Shown: positions 42,895 to 54,475, counted from the stretch's first letter. The stretch: 64,000 nt of DNA from Megalopta genalis (GCF_051020955.1 NW_027476169.1:124001-188000); one strand, 5' to 3'. Program-made: numbers and translations. The notes: generated from the sequence alone by a model not told the origin.

Positions 42895-43530
42895 ACCTTT
42901 GAGGTTAGAACTTTCAACTTAATGCAGGAACTCTCAGCACGCAGAAACTCTCAGTATAGAGAACTCTCAGCACAAAAATGTTTTAACGCGTAGAACTCTG
43001 ATCGCTCAGATCTTCAAGTGTCTAAATTTCTCAACGCAGGATCTCTCAGTATGTCGAACTCTCAGTATGCAGAACTCTCAGCACAGACATTTTTTAACGC
43101 GTGAAACTCTGATCGCTCAGATCTTCAATCGCTCAGATCTCTCAACGCAGGAACTCTCAGCACGCGGAACTCTCAGCACAGAATTTTTTTACCGCTCAGA
43201 ACCCTGATCGCTCGCATCTTCAAACGCTCCAATTTCTCAACGCAGGAACTCTCAGCAAGCAGAAACTCTCAGCATGCAGAAACTCTCAGCACAGACATAT
43301 TTTAACGCGCTAAACTCTGATCTCGCAGCTCTTCGATCAATCAAATTTATCAATGCAAGAATTCTCAGCACGCAGAAACTCTCAGCACACAGAACTCTCA
43401 GCGTACAGAAATTCTCAGCATACAGAAACTCTCAGCGCAGTAATTTTTTAACGCGCGTAACTCTAATCGCTCAGTTCTCTCAACGTAGTAGCTCTCAGCG
43501 CGCAGAACTCTCAGCACAAAAAGAATCTCC
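42895..43530 (+). repeat. CTCAGCAC minisatellite with 100-145 bp higher-order unit
   Basis: AACTCTCAGCACGCAGAAAC-type units. Sets of units are separated by TTTTTAACGCGTAGAACTCT + GATCGCTCAGATCTTC, which recurs near 42975, 43095, 43190, 43305 and 43450. It shares its basic word with 38528-38950. Confidence 0.92.
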
Positions 43531-44275
43531 AGCATGACTTTCCGCACCGTGAATTCTCCGCGCGGAGAACTCCGGTGCGCGTCTCGACCGCTCCTATCGC
43601 CGAACTCCCGGGTCACCGACCTCCCGAGCACCGTCGAGGATCACGGTGCCCCCCCCCCCCCCGGCGCTCTCCGCGCTTCGACAGAAGTCCGAAAACCCGA
43701 AACACGCCGATTACTCCGAGTACCGGTATTCGTACATATCTATATCGTGCGCGGACCGCGTGGCAACCGGCGCAGGTACACAGCTTCACCGTAGTAGTCT
43801 GCGGCACCGCCGCGTCGCGGCGAGTATTAATATTCCGGAGTACCGGTACTCGAGAGCGTCTCCGTTCCGCAGAAAGTACAACCAAAAAAAAAGTGGGTCC
43901 CGGGGAAGAGAGTTTCGAGAGGCGGCCGATGAAGCCGCCGCCGCCGCTGCGACGCGGCTGAGGCACGTATGAGGCGGCGGTGGGGGGGAGGGGGTCTCCG
44001 AAGATAAATTTCGACGTTGATCAACGCGATCCTCGTCCGCAGGGCGGACCGCTAACGGTAAGGGATCGAGAAAAGGGCCGAAAAAAGCAGCGAACGAAAG
44101 ACGACGGGCGGGGGGGAAGAGGGGGGAGCCTGCCGGGCTCGGTTTTACGATCGACCTGGCGGAGACGCGACTTTTTCGAGCGCCGATTTTTTGGCTCGCC
44201 AACGGGGCCGATACATCGGCGGCTTAGAATGAACCTAAGTCAGATCTTCCTCGTTGTGGGAAATTATTGTTGAGA
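43531..44275. other. CpG-rich unannotated sequence
   Basis: C run at 43650-43661, (GCC)n at 43933-43945, and TATTCCGGAGTACCGGTACTCG palindrome-like DNA at about 43829-43850. Many overlapping open frames on both strands, none with a domain. Possible regulatory CpG island. Confidence 0.35.
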
Positions 44276-44640
44276 TAGTTTATATATTAGTATTCATTAC
44301 TTAGTTAAATAATAGATATATATGATAATATATAATAATAGTTATTATAATTTATAACAGGAATTATAATTTATAACAGTAATTGTAATTTATAACAGTA
44401 ATTATAATTCATAACAGCAATTATAATGTATAACAGTAATTATAATTTATAACAGTATTTACAATCTATAAAAATAATTAGAATATATAACGGTAATTAC
44501 AATTTATAACAGTAATTATAATTTATAATAGTAATTATAAATTACAACAATTTATTTATAATATTATTGTTAAGTAAATTTATTGTTTATTTCACTCGTC
44601 TTTGAAATAATATAAAGATATATATATATAATAATAATAA
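44276..44640. repeat. 19-bp AT minisatellite
   Basis: ATAACAGTAATTATAATTT units recur about ten times at 44340-44540, with (TA)n around 44615. Confidence 0.88.
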
Positions 44641-45000
44641 AAATTGTCGATGTCGATTGCACCGGACGTGAAATTACACGAAAGCGTTTCACCACTTTCA
44701 ATAATTATAACGAACGTAGAATAAAATTAAAAGCATAAAATTCGCAGCAATTAATTCGCTGACATAATAGTCAATTAATTCGTAGACGTAATTAGTTAAT
44801 TGGCGGCCTAATCGTTAGTTTTTCGAAGCTAATTGGACGCGCGATAACCTCGCTTCTCGGATGTCCAAAAACGATCCTAACCTTCAGATTAATGTGAACG
44901 CCTCGAGGCGTTTTAGTATTAAATAGTATTATAAATATAATATTAATTTATATATATATATATATGGTAAATACAATATTATAGGGTAGAACGGCCGAGT
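44641..45000. other. unannotated sequence
   Basis: No gene. AATTAATTCG-type words and a (TA)n run at 44948-44965. Confidence 0.45.
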
Positions 45001-45530
45001 CCTCGGCCTCCTCCCGTTCTTCTAACCGTGAAACGGCGACTCAGCGCGTTCCAGGTAATGGAACGCGTCGTCGCGTTGATGCGCAAACAGTCGAAAATAT
45101 ATCGCCGCGATTCGAAGAGGGAGGGGAGGGGAGGGGGGCGTCGAGGCAATGCGAAATGCGCGAGAGAGCGCGAGTCCCGCGTGAGCCGTGCTACGTTCAC
45201 TCTATTTTTCACCGGCGGAGTACTACCGCGAACAACGGCTTGGACGGTGGGTTCCAGGAATGGTACCTGGGACACTTAACGCCCGGAGTCAATTGCACAA
45301 TGAATTACAAGCCTGGAATTTCGTTCTATCGGGAGACGATTGTTTTAATGGTGGCGAACTGGAATTCGTGGTGCGGGGCGAAACCCGGCGGAACACGGCG
45401 AATACGCTTCGAACGGTAACCGTCGGTCCTGTGTAAATGGCACCTGCGCTGCTCAACGCACGTCGAGCGCCGAATATCGACTCGAGAAACTCGCGGATCA
45501 TCGAAGTCGTTCAAACTTTTCACTGCTGCG
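45001..45530. other. CpG-rich unannotated sequence
   Basis: Short overlapping frames on both strands (45028-45523) with ordinary composition but no domain or splice context that I can support. Confidence 0.35.
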
Positions 45531-45850
45531 TCTATTATATTGTATTATAATTTATTTTAATTTATTATATATTATATTAAAATCTATATTATAAACTATT
45601 ATATTATAATATATTATAACCTATAATACATTATAATACAACCTGTTATATATATATATATATATAACCTATTATAACCTACAATATATTATAATATATC
45701 ATAACCTATCATAACCTATAATATATTATAACATATCACAACCTATTATAACCTATAATATATTATAATACATCATAATCTATTATAACCTATAATATAT
45801 TATAATATATCATAACCTATATTATAACCTATAATATATTATAACAGCGC
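45531..45850 (+). repeat. ATAACCTATAATATATTATA minisatellite
   Basis: Units of about 28-48 bp built from ATAACCTATAATATATTATA and ATATATCATAACCTATTATA. Confidence 0.9.
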
Positions 45851-46289
45851 ATTTCACGCACACGAGATTGCAGAGCTCTTTTAAATATAAAAAACAATTA
45901 TTAACAATCTTTCAAACGGAAACGAGATCTCGGCGATTTCGAAAAATTATTTTGTAACGCGACGAAACAATTTGTCGGCGGGAGGTGGGGGCGGGGGAAG
46001 GGTGAACGATTGGGGGGGACCGGTCGCATAAAAAAAAAATAAAAAACCAGGAAACTTACGGTATTTTAGTCGCGAGCGCAAGCCTGGGATACGCGTCGCG
46101 AATTAGAATTGTGGATCTTCGTGCGTTTACGGCGCTCTTCGGCAACGCAAGTAAATTTGTATATTAACAGACGTTAATGGCATTTTTATTATCCCCTTTT
46201 ACGACTAGTTAAGGGGCCCCGGTACGAAACAAATAATTTTCCTTTATTCGAAGTTTAATAAGATCAGGGATCCGATATAATGATATAAG
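45851..46289. other. unannotated sequence
   Basis: G-rich run at 45977-46020. No gene recognised. Confidence 0.45.
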
Positions 46290-46900
46290 GCCCAAGATGC
46301 AGTAAACTATTCCGAATGCCTTGCCGCTCGCTTCGTAAATGGTACTAGACTACTTAAAACCCGTGCTTTACTGCCGAATAAAATACAAACTCGTAATCTT
46401 CGCGAACCACACGATATATATATATAATATAATAATAATATATATATAACATATAATATAATAATATAATAAATAGATCGATTAATGCCTACGAAGAAGG
46501 GCCCCGTGGCACCAGGGGGGAGGGCAGGCGGGACGGGAGAGGAGGAATTATTACGAACGCTAATTGTTGGGTCCCGTTAATGGTACCAATTCTGCCTAAC
46601 ACCTGTGTCTTTATTGGACAATAAAACACAAGCTCGGCAATAATATCGGCGAATTGGGATAAAAGATTGATTGATACCGCTCGCAGGAAGAAGAGGGCCC
46701 CCTCCCCCCTCCGCGCGGTATACACTGAAATATTCCCCAATGCTCGCCATTTGCCTCGTAAACGGTGCGCGCTCTATTCCTCTCGAACGCTGCCGCCGTT
46801 TTATTGCACGATAAAATACAAGCTCATAATATCGACGAATTAGCACGCTAATGACCACGCTACCACGGGGAACGCGCTCCTGAAATTATTTCCATTGCTA
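46290..46900 (+). repeat. diverged tandem repeat, about 190-240 bp unit
   Basis: The words AATAAAATACAAACTCGTAA (46377), ACAATAAAACACAAGCTCGG (46619) and ATAAAATACAAGCTCATAAT (46811) mark three units. Each is preceded by a CTCGTAAAYGGT-like or GTTAATGGTACC word. Strongly diverged. Confidence 0.6.
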
Positions 46901-47239
46901 ACCGTTGACCTCGGAAATCCTACTTATTGCACATTTCACGTTCTTTCAGCCGGGGATAAAACACGCGCGCGCGCGCGCGCAACGAGATGATAGATGCTCG
47001 CGAGTGGCAAGTCCGCGAATACGCGCGAGAAGATTAAAATAGAATTAATTATATAAAATAATTACAAGGTAGATATATAATAATCTCGCCGATAATATCG
47101 GCGATGCTTCGCGAATGCTCAGAGTGTACGCGTACGATCTAGTGCCATTTATAAAGAGCGAGAGAGAGACAAATAAAATGAATAAATACGTTCCAGCGAA
47201 CCGAGGATCGCTGCTACGAACCGCCGACGTTACAACCGA
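46901..47239. other. unannotated sequence
   Basis: Alternating CG tract at 46963-46980. No gene. Confidence 0.45.
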
Positions 47240-47419
47240 AAGCGTTCCCTTTCGAAGGAAATCGTGTTAGAGTGTTCGCCGGTGGAAGAGGAGGCCCCCG
47301 AACGATTCAGCCCTGCGAGTACGAGAGAAGGTCCCACTGGTCGAGTGAGTCTCCTCGAATGGTATGCCCTACGAAACTTTCCACTCACCTGCCGCCGCTG
47401 CCGCGCGATCCAGAACGTG

Positions 47420-47466
47420 CTGGTGGTGGTGGTGGTGGTGGTGGTGGTGGTGGTGGTGGTGGTGGT
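47420..47466 (+). repeat. (GGT)n microsatellite
   Basis: About 15 perfect GGT units. Encodes poly-Val, poly-Gly or, on the other strand, poly-His/poly-Pro depending on frame; none is a supported protein. Confidence 0.97.
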
Positions 47467-47669
47467 GAACGAGGGTCGCCGCGAGGCACGTCCGCTTGCA
47501 AACTAATTTTTGTTTTCCCCACTGGTAACTCCACTGTGTGTAAGTTGGCACTGTATTTACCGTATATACATGCGGCACGCACGTATATACTCTCGCTCGC
47601 AGTCGTTTACAGTCGTGCACGTACGCGCGCGCGCGACGTCGCGGTGTGCGCAGCTTATATTATATACAC

Positions 47670-47733
<64 letters not shown>

Positions 47734-47745
47734 GTATATGTATAC
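47670..47745. repeat. (TA)n microsatellite
   Basis: TA repeats with occasional AA or TG interruptions, in an otherwise GC-rich stretch. Confidence 0.95.
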
Positions 47746-48300
47746 GCGATATCTGTAGCCGGACGCCTACGCGCAGCTACGTGCGGCAAGGTACCGGTCG
47801 CGGTTCCGCGGCGATTAGCGTACGAAGAAGACGGGTCCACGAGGAGCTTCGTACGTAGCACGTGAACCACTTTTTCGGTGGGAGAACGGCGGTTCGGCGG
47901 CTCCGGTGTAAGAGAGAGAGGCGTGGCGGGGGGCTCGGACGGTCCGTTTGGGACGCGCCGCTCGCGAGAATACGAAATATATCGAGAACTGGGGGAGGAA
48001 GAAACGACTGGTGACGACTGGCCCTGCTCTGACACAGATCACTGACCAATTCCGCTGGAGGACTGACGCGATACTGACTCGACGTCGCATCTGGCGAGGA
48101 GCGCGACAACCGGCTTCGCGGGCTTCGGTTACACTCGAGCGAGATCGGGACGGCTCGGCCCGCGAACCTGTAGCCCGCAGACCAGCTCGGAGACCCGCGA
48201 GCGCTGCTGTACACACGGGGCACGAGCGGAGCGAGGCGCGAGAGTGTGCGCGCGCCGGAACACACCACCCGGCGCGCACACCGGCCTACAGTACGTCAAG

Positions 48301-48997
48301 GTAAGTAACGTGCGCGAAGGTATAGGTACGCCCACGCAATTTAGGCCCCCCGACGATAATGAAGAACTCGGCTGTACCCCCTTTTACGTGAGCGTGCATT
48401 ATGGCCGCGCGAGATGCGACCGACGTTCCTCTTTCCAGAGACGAAACAACCTGGCACAGTTTCTTCTTCTTTTCTCTCTCTCTCGCTTTTTTTCCGGCGA
48501 ATTCTGCAGGCTTCGCAGGAAACTACGCGAGCGACGAAATTGTGGTTTCTTGGGAGGAAGAGAGGGACGTCGATGTCTTCGAACTATTAAAGAAGCCAGA
48601 TTTATTTTTATCTTTGCGCGTAATTAAGACCACGCTGGCTTTAGTTTTCCATTTGTTGCATTAACCACCGCCGAGCCAATCGAAACGACCGGATTTTGAT
48701 TTCTTTTTTTGTTTGTTTTAAAGTCTCTGATATTATTCTTATATATAAAGTCTCTGTAATTAAACCGCGCGGATCTTAATGTAGAATTTAATATCATTTT
48801 TCAAGGCGTGATCGCGAGGAACGGAAATTAAATAAAAATTAATTGTTTCGTTTGATCGTTGCGATAGACTGAAAATAGTGAAACTGTATTTATTCGGTTC
48901 TTTTTACGTGTTCACAATTTTTATATTTTAGCTATACGCTATTTTTGCCATGAACGCATAAAATCCGCGGTAGTAATTATAATTTAATTATAATTAC
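48301..48997. other. unannotated sequence
   Basis: If the donor at 48300 is real, this is the start of an intron. AT-rich from 48700. CATGAACGCATAAAATCCGC at 48950-48969 is an inverted copy of the GCGGATTTTATG motif seen at 16841. No exon recognised. Confidence 0.35.
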
Positions 48998-49190
48998 GTC
49001 ATGTTTGTCAGTTTGTAATATTTATATGATGTTTTAATTATATATTAGGAAGTTACGTCAAGTTGTTATTTTAGTTAGGTTATGTCAGTTTATAATATTT
49101 ATATGATGTTTTAATTATGTATTAGGAGGTTACGTCAAGTTGTTATGTTAGTTAGGTTATGTCAGTTTATAATATTTCAAGTCAATTATT
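48998..49190 (+). repeat. 77-bp tandem repeat, about 2.5 units
   Basis: CAGTTTATAATATTTATATG (first unit with TTTGTAA) starts at 49009, 49086 and 49163, exactly 77 bp apart. Each unit includes TTAGGWRGTTACGTCAAGTTG and TTAGTTAGGTTATG. Confidence 0.92.
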
Positions 49191-49329
49191 GTAAAAGCCT
49201 ATTATCGTAAATAATAAAAAGTGTATAAAAATATTGTAAAAGTATATATACTTCAAATAAATTTTCTTCGATGTTTATCGGATTTATAGAATTTGAAAGG
49301 TGTCACCACTTTGCAGTGGTTCCAGCAAA
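49191..49329. other. unannotated AT-rich sequence
   Basis: No feature seen. Confidence 0.5.
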
Positions 49330-50012
49330 AATTGATCTACGATTTTTGCGCCTTCTTAATGATCAATATTAAACAAAAATATTGTTAATTCTTGTTTTTA
49401 GAAATAGGTTACAAAAGTAGAAAATATCACAAAGATCTCCAGTTCTAATAAAATAACGCCAAAATATGTTACATTGAAAATATATCAAGAATTCTCAATC
49501 ATTAAAATCGGACAAAAATACTATTAACGCTTGTTGCAAATAAGTTGAAAATTCAAAGATGTCGTCGATGCGAAAAGATCTCGAATTCGAATAAATTAAC
49601 GCCAAAGTATATTTTATATTACACATTGAAAATGTGTAAAAATTCTTAGCAATTAAAATCGAGCACAAATATCATTAATTCTCGTTAGAATCAGGTTGCA
49701 AAATTAAAAGATGTGAACTCATGGAGATCCCCGGTTCGAACAGCAGCCATAACGTGCTAAATACGTGCATCGATAAGTGTTGGAATTCTTCGTAATTAAA
49801 ATTGAACAAAGATAACATTAAATCTTACTAAAAGACCTCTTAAATCTTGTTAAAAATAAATCTGAAAACTCACCGATGTCGCGCGAATACGCAAAGATCT
49901 CCCCGATTCCAACAAATTACCGTCAAAGTAAAATAACTGCGCGCACTGAAAGCTGCTGGAATCCTGGTTGCAATTAAACGAAACCGCAATTAATTCTAGC
50001 CGGCAACAGGTT
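49330..50012 (+). repeat. diverged tandem repeat, about 148-167 bp unit
   Basis: AGATCTCCAGTTCTAATAAA (49432) and its relatives at about 49578, 49726 and 49893 mark the units. Each is followed by ACGCCAAAGTATATT-like, TTGAAAATRTRTMAAGAATT-like and ATTAAAATCGGACAAA-like words in the same order. Old, diverged array. Confidence 0.75.
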
Positions 50013-50449
50013 GAAATTTGCGGGCATCGTAAACGCATAATCCGGTGCGAACATGTTACTAACCAAATATAAGTGCGTACCCGGTGGACGGAACTTTCGT
50101 GCATCGCTAAAGAGATGGCGCAGACGACGGAACCACTAGGCGTCGCTGTCCGCGCGGTCCCGATTTACTGGACCGCCTGGGAACCAATAACCAATGAAAT
50201 TTTCGGCGACGACCGACTCGCCGCGATATTCTCCCTGCCTCGCGTATCGGCCGTTTAGATGGCGGTTAACGATAACCGGACCGCGTAGAGAGAGGTGATC
50301 GAGAGCCGGTCGGCGTCGTCGATTCGCGGCGTCGAGCACGAAAACTCGCGTTAATTGCCGGCATTATTGCATTTAACCCACGGTTTTTCTGCTTTGTTTC
50401 GCGTCCGCGTTAAGTGTATTACCTTGTAGAAATATTGGCCGCGTATCAA
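50013..50449. other. unannotated sequence
   Basis: Contains ATCGTAAACGCATAATCCG at 50026-50044, a relative of the GCGGATTTTATG motif. No gene recognised. Confidence 0.4.
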
Positions 50450-50660
50450 CGCAACCGGGCTTTCCTGCGGGGAGGAACTGGTTCTCGCGTTCGGCCAGCG
50501 AGCGAGCGAGTGCGCATGCGCGCGCGCCCTCTCGTGTCCGCCAATAAAATCGCGTCGGCCGCGAGCGAGGTCCGACCAGCGATAATCGTCGCTCGCGTAG
50601 CGCGCTCCGGCGTTTTCGTCGCGATCCTAATTTCAGCCGCGCGGAAAAGCCGCCAGGGCT
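50450..50660. promoter_or_regulatory. candidate regulatory CpG stretch (NRF1/EWG-like, CCAAT)
   Basis: TGCGCATGCGC at 50511-50521 matches the NRF1/Erect-wing palindrome and is followed within 25 bp by GTCCGCCAATAAAATCG. Such pairs are typical of broadly expressed promoters. There is no adjacent exon to support it. Confidence 0.3.
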
Positions 50661-51289
50661 AAACGGCGGCTGCTCACGGAACGGCTGCTAAACCGATCAT
50701 CGCCGATGCCAACCGAGGCGTCCTTGACGGGCTCCCGGCCCTGATAAATCCGCCGATCCCGACGGATCGGCGAAAATATTACGCTGATCGGCCGCCGAAT
50801 CGATGCATTTGTCGGCGACACGGCCGATTCCAGGATCGCGTTCGTGCTACCGCCGCGGCGGACTCGTCGTGTAATAAGCGACGGAGGGGGGGGGGGGGGG
50901 GCTCGTCCCGCGCTAAATAATCCCGATCGATTTGCCGATCGTACGTACGTACGTACGTTCGGTGTTTATCAGAGATGTCCGGCGGGAGACGATCACGGTA
51001 ATGATCCGTGTTTATGTCGCGCGCGATCGTAAAAACTGGCTTCTGAGTTTACGCCGTTGTTCGCCGCGCGTGTCCATGAATATTTATCCGATATTTTCTG
51101 CGAGCGGTCGAGGAGTCGGAGGACGAAGAAAAAAAACACGCACGAAGTACGTACAATCGAGAAAGTAATTGCAGCGAAAGGAGAGCGCTGCAACATTTCG
51201 CGCGGTGTTGACGGTAAGCGTGCCCGTTTAAAACGGACGGATTTAGAATTCTGTAATTTACGATTGTTCAGATTGTGGAAATACAATTA
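50661..51289. other. CpG-rich unannotated sequence
   Basis: A G run at 50885-50900 and (GTAC)n at 50941-50957. Short overlapping frames only. Confidence 0.4.
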
Positions 51290-51683
51290 TCATTATATTT
51301 ACATATAATTATTATTATTATGATTATTATTATTAATACAATTATTATTATATTATTATTATATATGTTTAAATACAATTACAGGAATTTGTTTGATGGA
51401 TTTGTTGCTCGAAAATTCTAAATTGGTACGCTGTTGCTACGTTGCTTATATAGATAATGTAATTAGGAAATAATATAAAATAATATATTGTGAATATATG
51501 ATGTGAACCTAACGTTAATCTTTTGCTTGAATCTTTAACGCCTAAACGAACCGAGTTGAACAAACGCAAAATATATTTTTGAATATATTTTTCAAACGGA
51601 GAGTATATTGTTATAAAAATAGGTGACACGACAGTCGGAGTGTTAATGGTGTAATTATGATGCACTTCGACTGTGTCTTTAAG
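51290..51683. other. AT-rich unannotated sequence
   Basis: (ATT)n at 51307-51365. The rest shows nothing recognisable. Confidence 0.5.
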
Positions 51684-51745
51684 TACAGGATGATACAACC
51701 GGGAGGAGGGAGGGGGGTGATTCTATATAGAAAAATAAGACATAT
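51684..51745 (+). mobile_element. family D fragment, copy 2
   Basis: TACAGGATGATACAACCGGG, a G-rich run, then GTGATTCTATATAGAAAAAT parallels the left 60 bp of 36796-37137. The rest of the element is missing, or diverged into the following AT-rich repeat. Confidence 0.65.
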
Positions 51746-51950
51746 ATATTATTATATATTATAATACTATTTAATATATATTAACTAGCATTAAATAGTA
51801 TTAAATAGTATTAAATAGTATTATAGAATATTAAATAGTATTATAGTATATATTAAATAGTATTAAATAGTATTACAGTATATTAAATAGTATTATAGTA
51901 TATTAAATATAGAGAGTATTGTACAGCATTAAATAATATTATGAGATGTT
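51746..51950 (+). repeat. TATTAAATAGTATTATAG minisatellite
   Basis: TATTAAATAGTATTATAGTA units, about ten copies of variable length. Confidence 0.9.
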
Positions 51951-52825
51951 CAGAAATGACGTACAACTGGCCAAAAAAGTTGAAAAATTCATACTTTACA
52001 ATTCTTGCACCACAATAATTCTTGAATCATTTTGCCACCCTATTGCAAATTAGATATCGTTGTGCTTCTTTCCTATTTACCGATTCGTGAATAGTCACCG
52101 TCGCTAAGGTGGGTCGTGGGGTCATCTCGAACATTGTAAACAAACCAGAATCGACGCACGAGCGAGGCAACTGTGTAATCCAATAACATACCGCACGTCG
52201 TCCGACCGAAAACAGTTCTCGACGAATTCGAAATCGGCGAAGAAACGAATGAGACGACGCCCGACTCGTCGTTGTTAACGCGAACGGGTTAATATCGCGG
52301 AGACGGACGCCAAGGTGAAAAGGATTCCGGCGTGTTCGGTCAGGATAAATCGAGCGATCCGAGGAGGTGGTGTTTAGCGACGTTAACGAAACAATTTACT
52401 GCGCGCGCTTACCACGACACGCGCATTTGCATCGGCCCGCGACCGGCCCGTGTAACGCGGGCAAATTTATGGATTTGATAATAATGAACAGGCCGGCCGC
52501 GTTACGTTCCGCATATTACGGAATTACACGGCATTACACGACGTTCTGACGTTAAGTACAATATTCAAGGATATAATAGAACGCGGTAGATCATAGACTC
52601 GGCCTGGACACCCGTGAAACTGCGAAACCGGAGGCCGGCCGTGGACCGACCCCGCGCCGCCTTCCACCCCCCCCCCCCACTCCTCTGTGTGTTTACTCTT
52701 TCGATCGCTGTAGTTCCACTTTTCGCGGCGCGATCTCGTTGACGGTGAAATTGTTGCGGAGACAGGTAACGTACGCGGGGTAACACCGGAACCCGATATT
52801 ATTTATCGAACGACTCGCATACAAG
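51951..52825. other. unannotated sequence
   Basis: Mixed to CpG-rich. C run at 52669-52679. No gene recognised. Confidence 0.4.
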
Positions 52826-53045
52826 CACGTCTGAAGGACGTGGTCAGATAATCGGACCAGAAATGGTTATCACGTCTGGGAGACGTGATGAAAAGATCGG
52901 ACCAGAAATGGTTATTACGTCTGAGAGACGTGGTCATAAAATCGGGCCAGGAATAATTATTACGTCTGAGAGACGTGGTCATAAAATCAGGTCAGAAATA
53001 ATTATCACGTCTGAGAGACGTGGTCATAAAATCGAACCATAAATG
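52826..53045 (+). repeat. 45-bp tandem array with a hairpin in each unit
   Basis: CACGTCTG or TACGTCTG starts at 52826, 52871, 52916, 52961 and 53006, exactly 45 bp apart. Each unit contains ACGTCTGAGAGACGT or a near relative, a 6-7 bp stem with a 3-4 nt loop, followed by GGTCATAAAATCGGACCAG and an ATAATTAT word. The stem is kept in units whose other positions vary. Confidence 0.95.
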
Positions 53046-53699
53046 ATTTTGCCGACTGTCCTGAGTTTCTATAAAAACGAGCCGCGAGGCCCGAAGAATC
53101 GCGACTTAGTATTCTCAGATCTGCCGGCTTCAATTCCGACCACCGAACATTTCCGAGAAAAATGACCATAATCGCGAAATTACGAAATCAGTGTGACTCG
53201 TCAGTTTTCACGGGTCCAGCAAACCCGTCGTCAAAAAGGCGCCGAATTAATTAACGATTTAATAACACCCAATACATACTTCCCAACGCCAAATAACGTT
53301 AATTAATTTTGAATAAGGTCCGACAGACGCGTTTCGGTCTCGGTAATTCCGGCGTTAAACGTAGTCACGGAATATCGCCGATCGGCTGCGATCGGGGAGA
53401 GTTCGTCGAATCCGACGCGTTGCTGTTGCCGATGCAGGACAGGTAACGCGTTATATTGTGTTCGAAAGGTTGCCCGGTGTCGGTGGAAGAGCACAGCGGA
53501 ATACGGCGCTCTGCGGTGAGCTCACGGTTCGGCCAAGTAATATACCGTTCGGTGTGTTTACACGCAGGCACGAAAATTGTGGGGAAAATGATGGTTGTAG
53601 GCGGGCCCCGGCTGGCCGGGGTCAGGTCGTGTCACGGAGGAGCCAGCATCCACGCCCCCCTAACGATCGAAATTCATTTCCATAATTATCTCACGACCG
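53046..53699. other. unannotated sequence
   Basis: Begins TTGCCGACTGTCCTGAG after the array. The frames at 53303-54016 overlap antisense and have no recognisable domain. Confidence 0.35.
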
Positions 53700-53790
53700 C
53701 CGCGCCGAGTGCTGCGCTGCGCCGCGCCGCGCCGTGCCGAGTGCTGCGCCGCGCCGCACCGCACCGCACCACGCCGCGCGCTACGCCACC
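53700..53790 (+). repeat. GCCGCGCCGCACC low-complexity run
   Basis: GC-rich short repeats of GCCGC/GCACC, similar to 2605-2660. Confidence 0.8.
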
Positions 53791-54163
53791 TGAGGGAAAC
53801 GTTCGGCCTGATTCGTCCGGGGACATGGCTCATTCGTGTGAACCGCGCGGACGGAAGTTCGAGGTTAAATTCTTCTATGGTCATTCTTCTACGGTGCGCG
53901 GCGGCACTCGTTACCTCGGGAGCTCGTTAACCCACGGCGTTGCATCTGGTTATGGTCGGGGACAAATACATGTATGCGGACACCCTTTGAAACGGTGCAA
54001 CTTTTTTTCAAGCTAGACTGAATGAGGTTAATTTCATGTTTAAATGTTGAAGGGATTGATTTGTATCGATACAATGACTGTAATAATGCTTTTGTCTTTT
54101 TAATTTTGCTGGAATGAAAAGAAAAGATTAGAAACGCTCGCTTTTTAAGGAGTTTAAAAGGCA
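53791..54163. other. unannotated sequence
   Basis: No gene supported. Confidence 0.4.
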
Positions 54164-54236
54164 ATCTCTCTCTCTCTCTCTCTCGCTCTCTCGCTTGCTC
54201 TCTCTCTCTCTCTCTCTCTCTCAATTTCTCTCTCGA

Positions 54237-54275
<39 letters not shown>

Positions 54276-54304
54276 TGCACTCTCGATTGCGCTCTCGATT
54301 TCAT

Positions 54305-54338
<34 letters not shown>

Positions 54339-54422
54339 GATTTCATTCTCTCTCTCTCTCTCGATTGCGCTCTCGATTTCATTCTCTCTCTCTCTCTCTC
54401 TCGACTGCGCTCTCGATTTCAT

Positions 54423-54474
<52 letters not shown>

Positions 54475-54475
54475 T
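54164..54475 (+). repeat. CT block, GATTTCATTC dialect
   Basis: (CT)n punctuated by CGATTTCATTCTC and CGATTGCGCTCTCGATTTCA. This word is the reverse complement of that in 38997-39482 and 6185-6290. Ends in pure (CT)n. Confidence 0.95.

Larger units (their letters stand above)
47240..48300 (+). promoter_or_regulatory. candidate promoter and 5' exon ending in splice donor
   Basis: CpG-rich DNA with a (GGT)n run (47420-47466) and a (TA)n run (47670-47745). After about 550 bp of GC-rich sequence it ends in GTACGTCAAG followed by GTAAGTAACG, a full-consensus 5' splice site at 48300/48301. No coding frame is convincing, so it would be an untranslated first exon. Consensus donors also arise by chance (for example GGTAAGTAT in family A), so this is tentative. 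Confidence 0.3.

Noticed and set aside
47369..47620. Poly-His protein on the minus strand
   Set aside because: It is encoded by the (GGT)n run only; flanking residues show no domain.
48301..48310. Confident gene model starting at 47240
   Set aside because: A single consensus donor is not enough; no acceptor or coding exon could be linked to it.
49726..49745. GGTTCGAAC as a tRNA B-box
   Set aside because: It is part of a 148-bp tandem repeat whose other units lack the motif.
52826..53045. CRISPR-like regular repeats
   Set aside because: The whole 45-bp unit repeats, with no unique spacers, and the context is eukaryotic.
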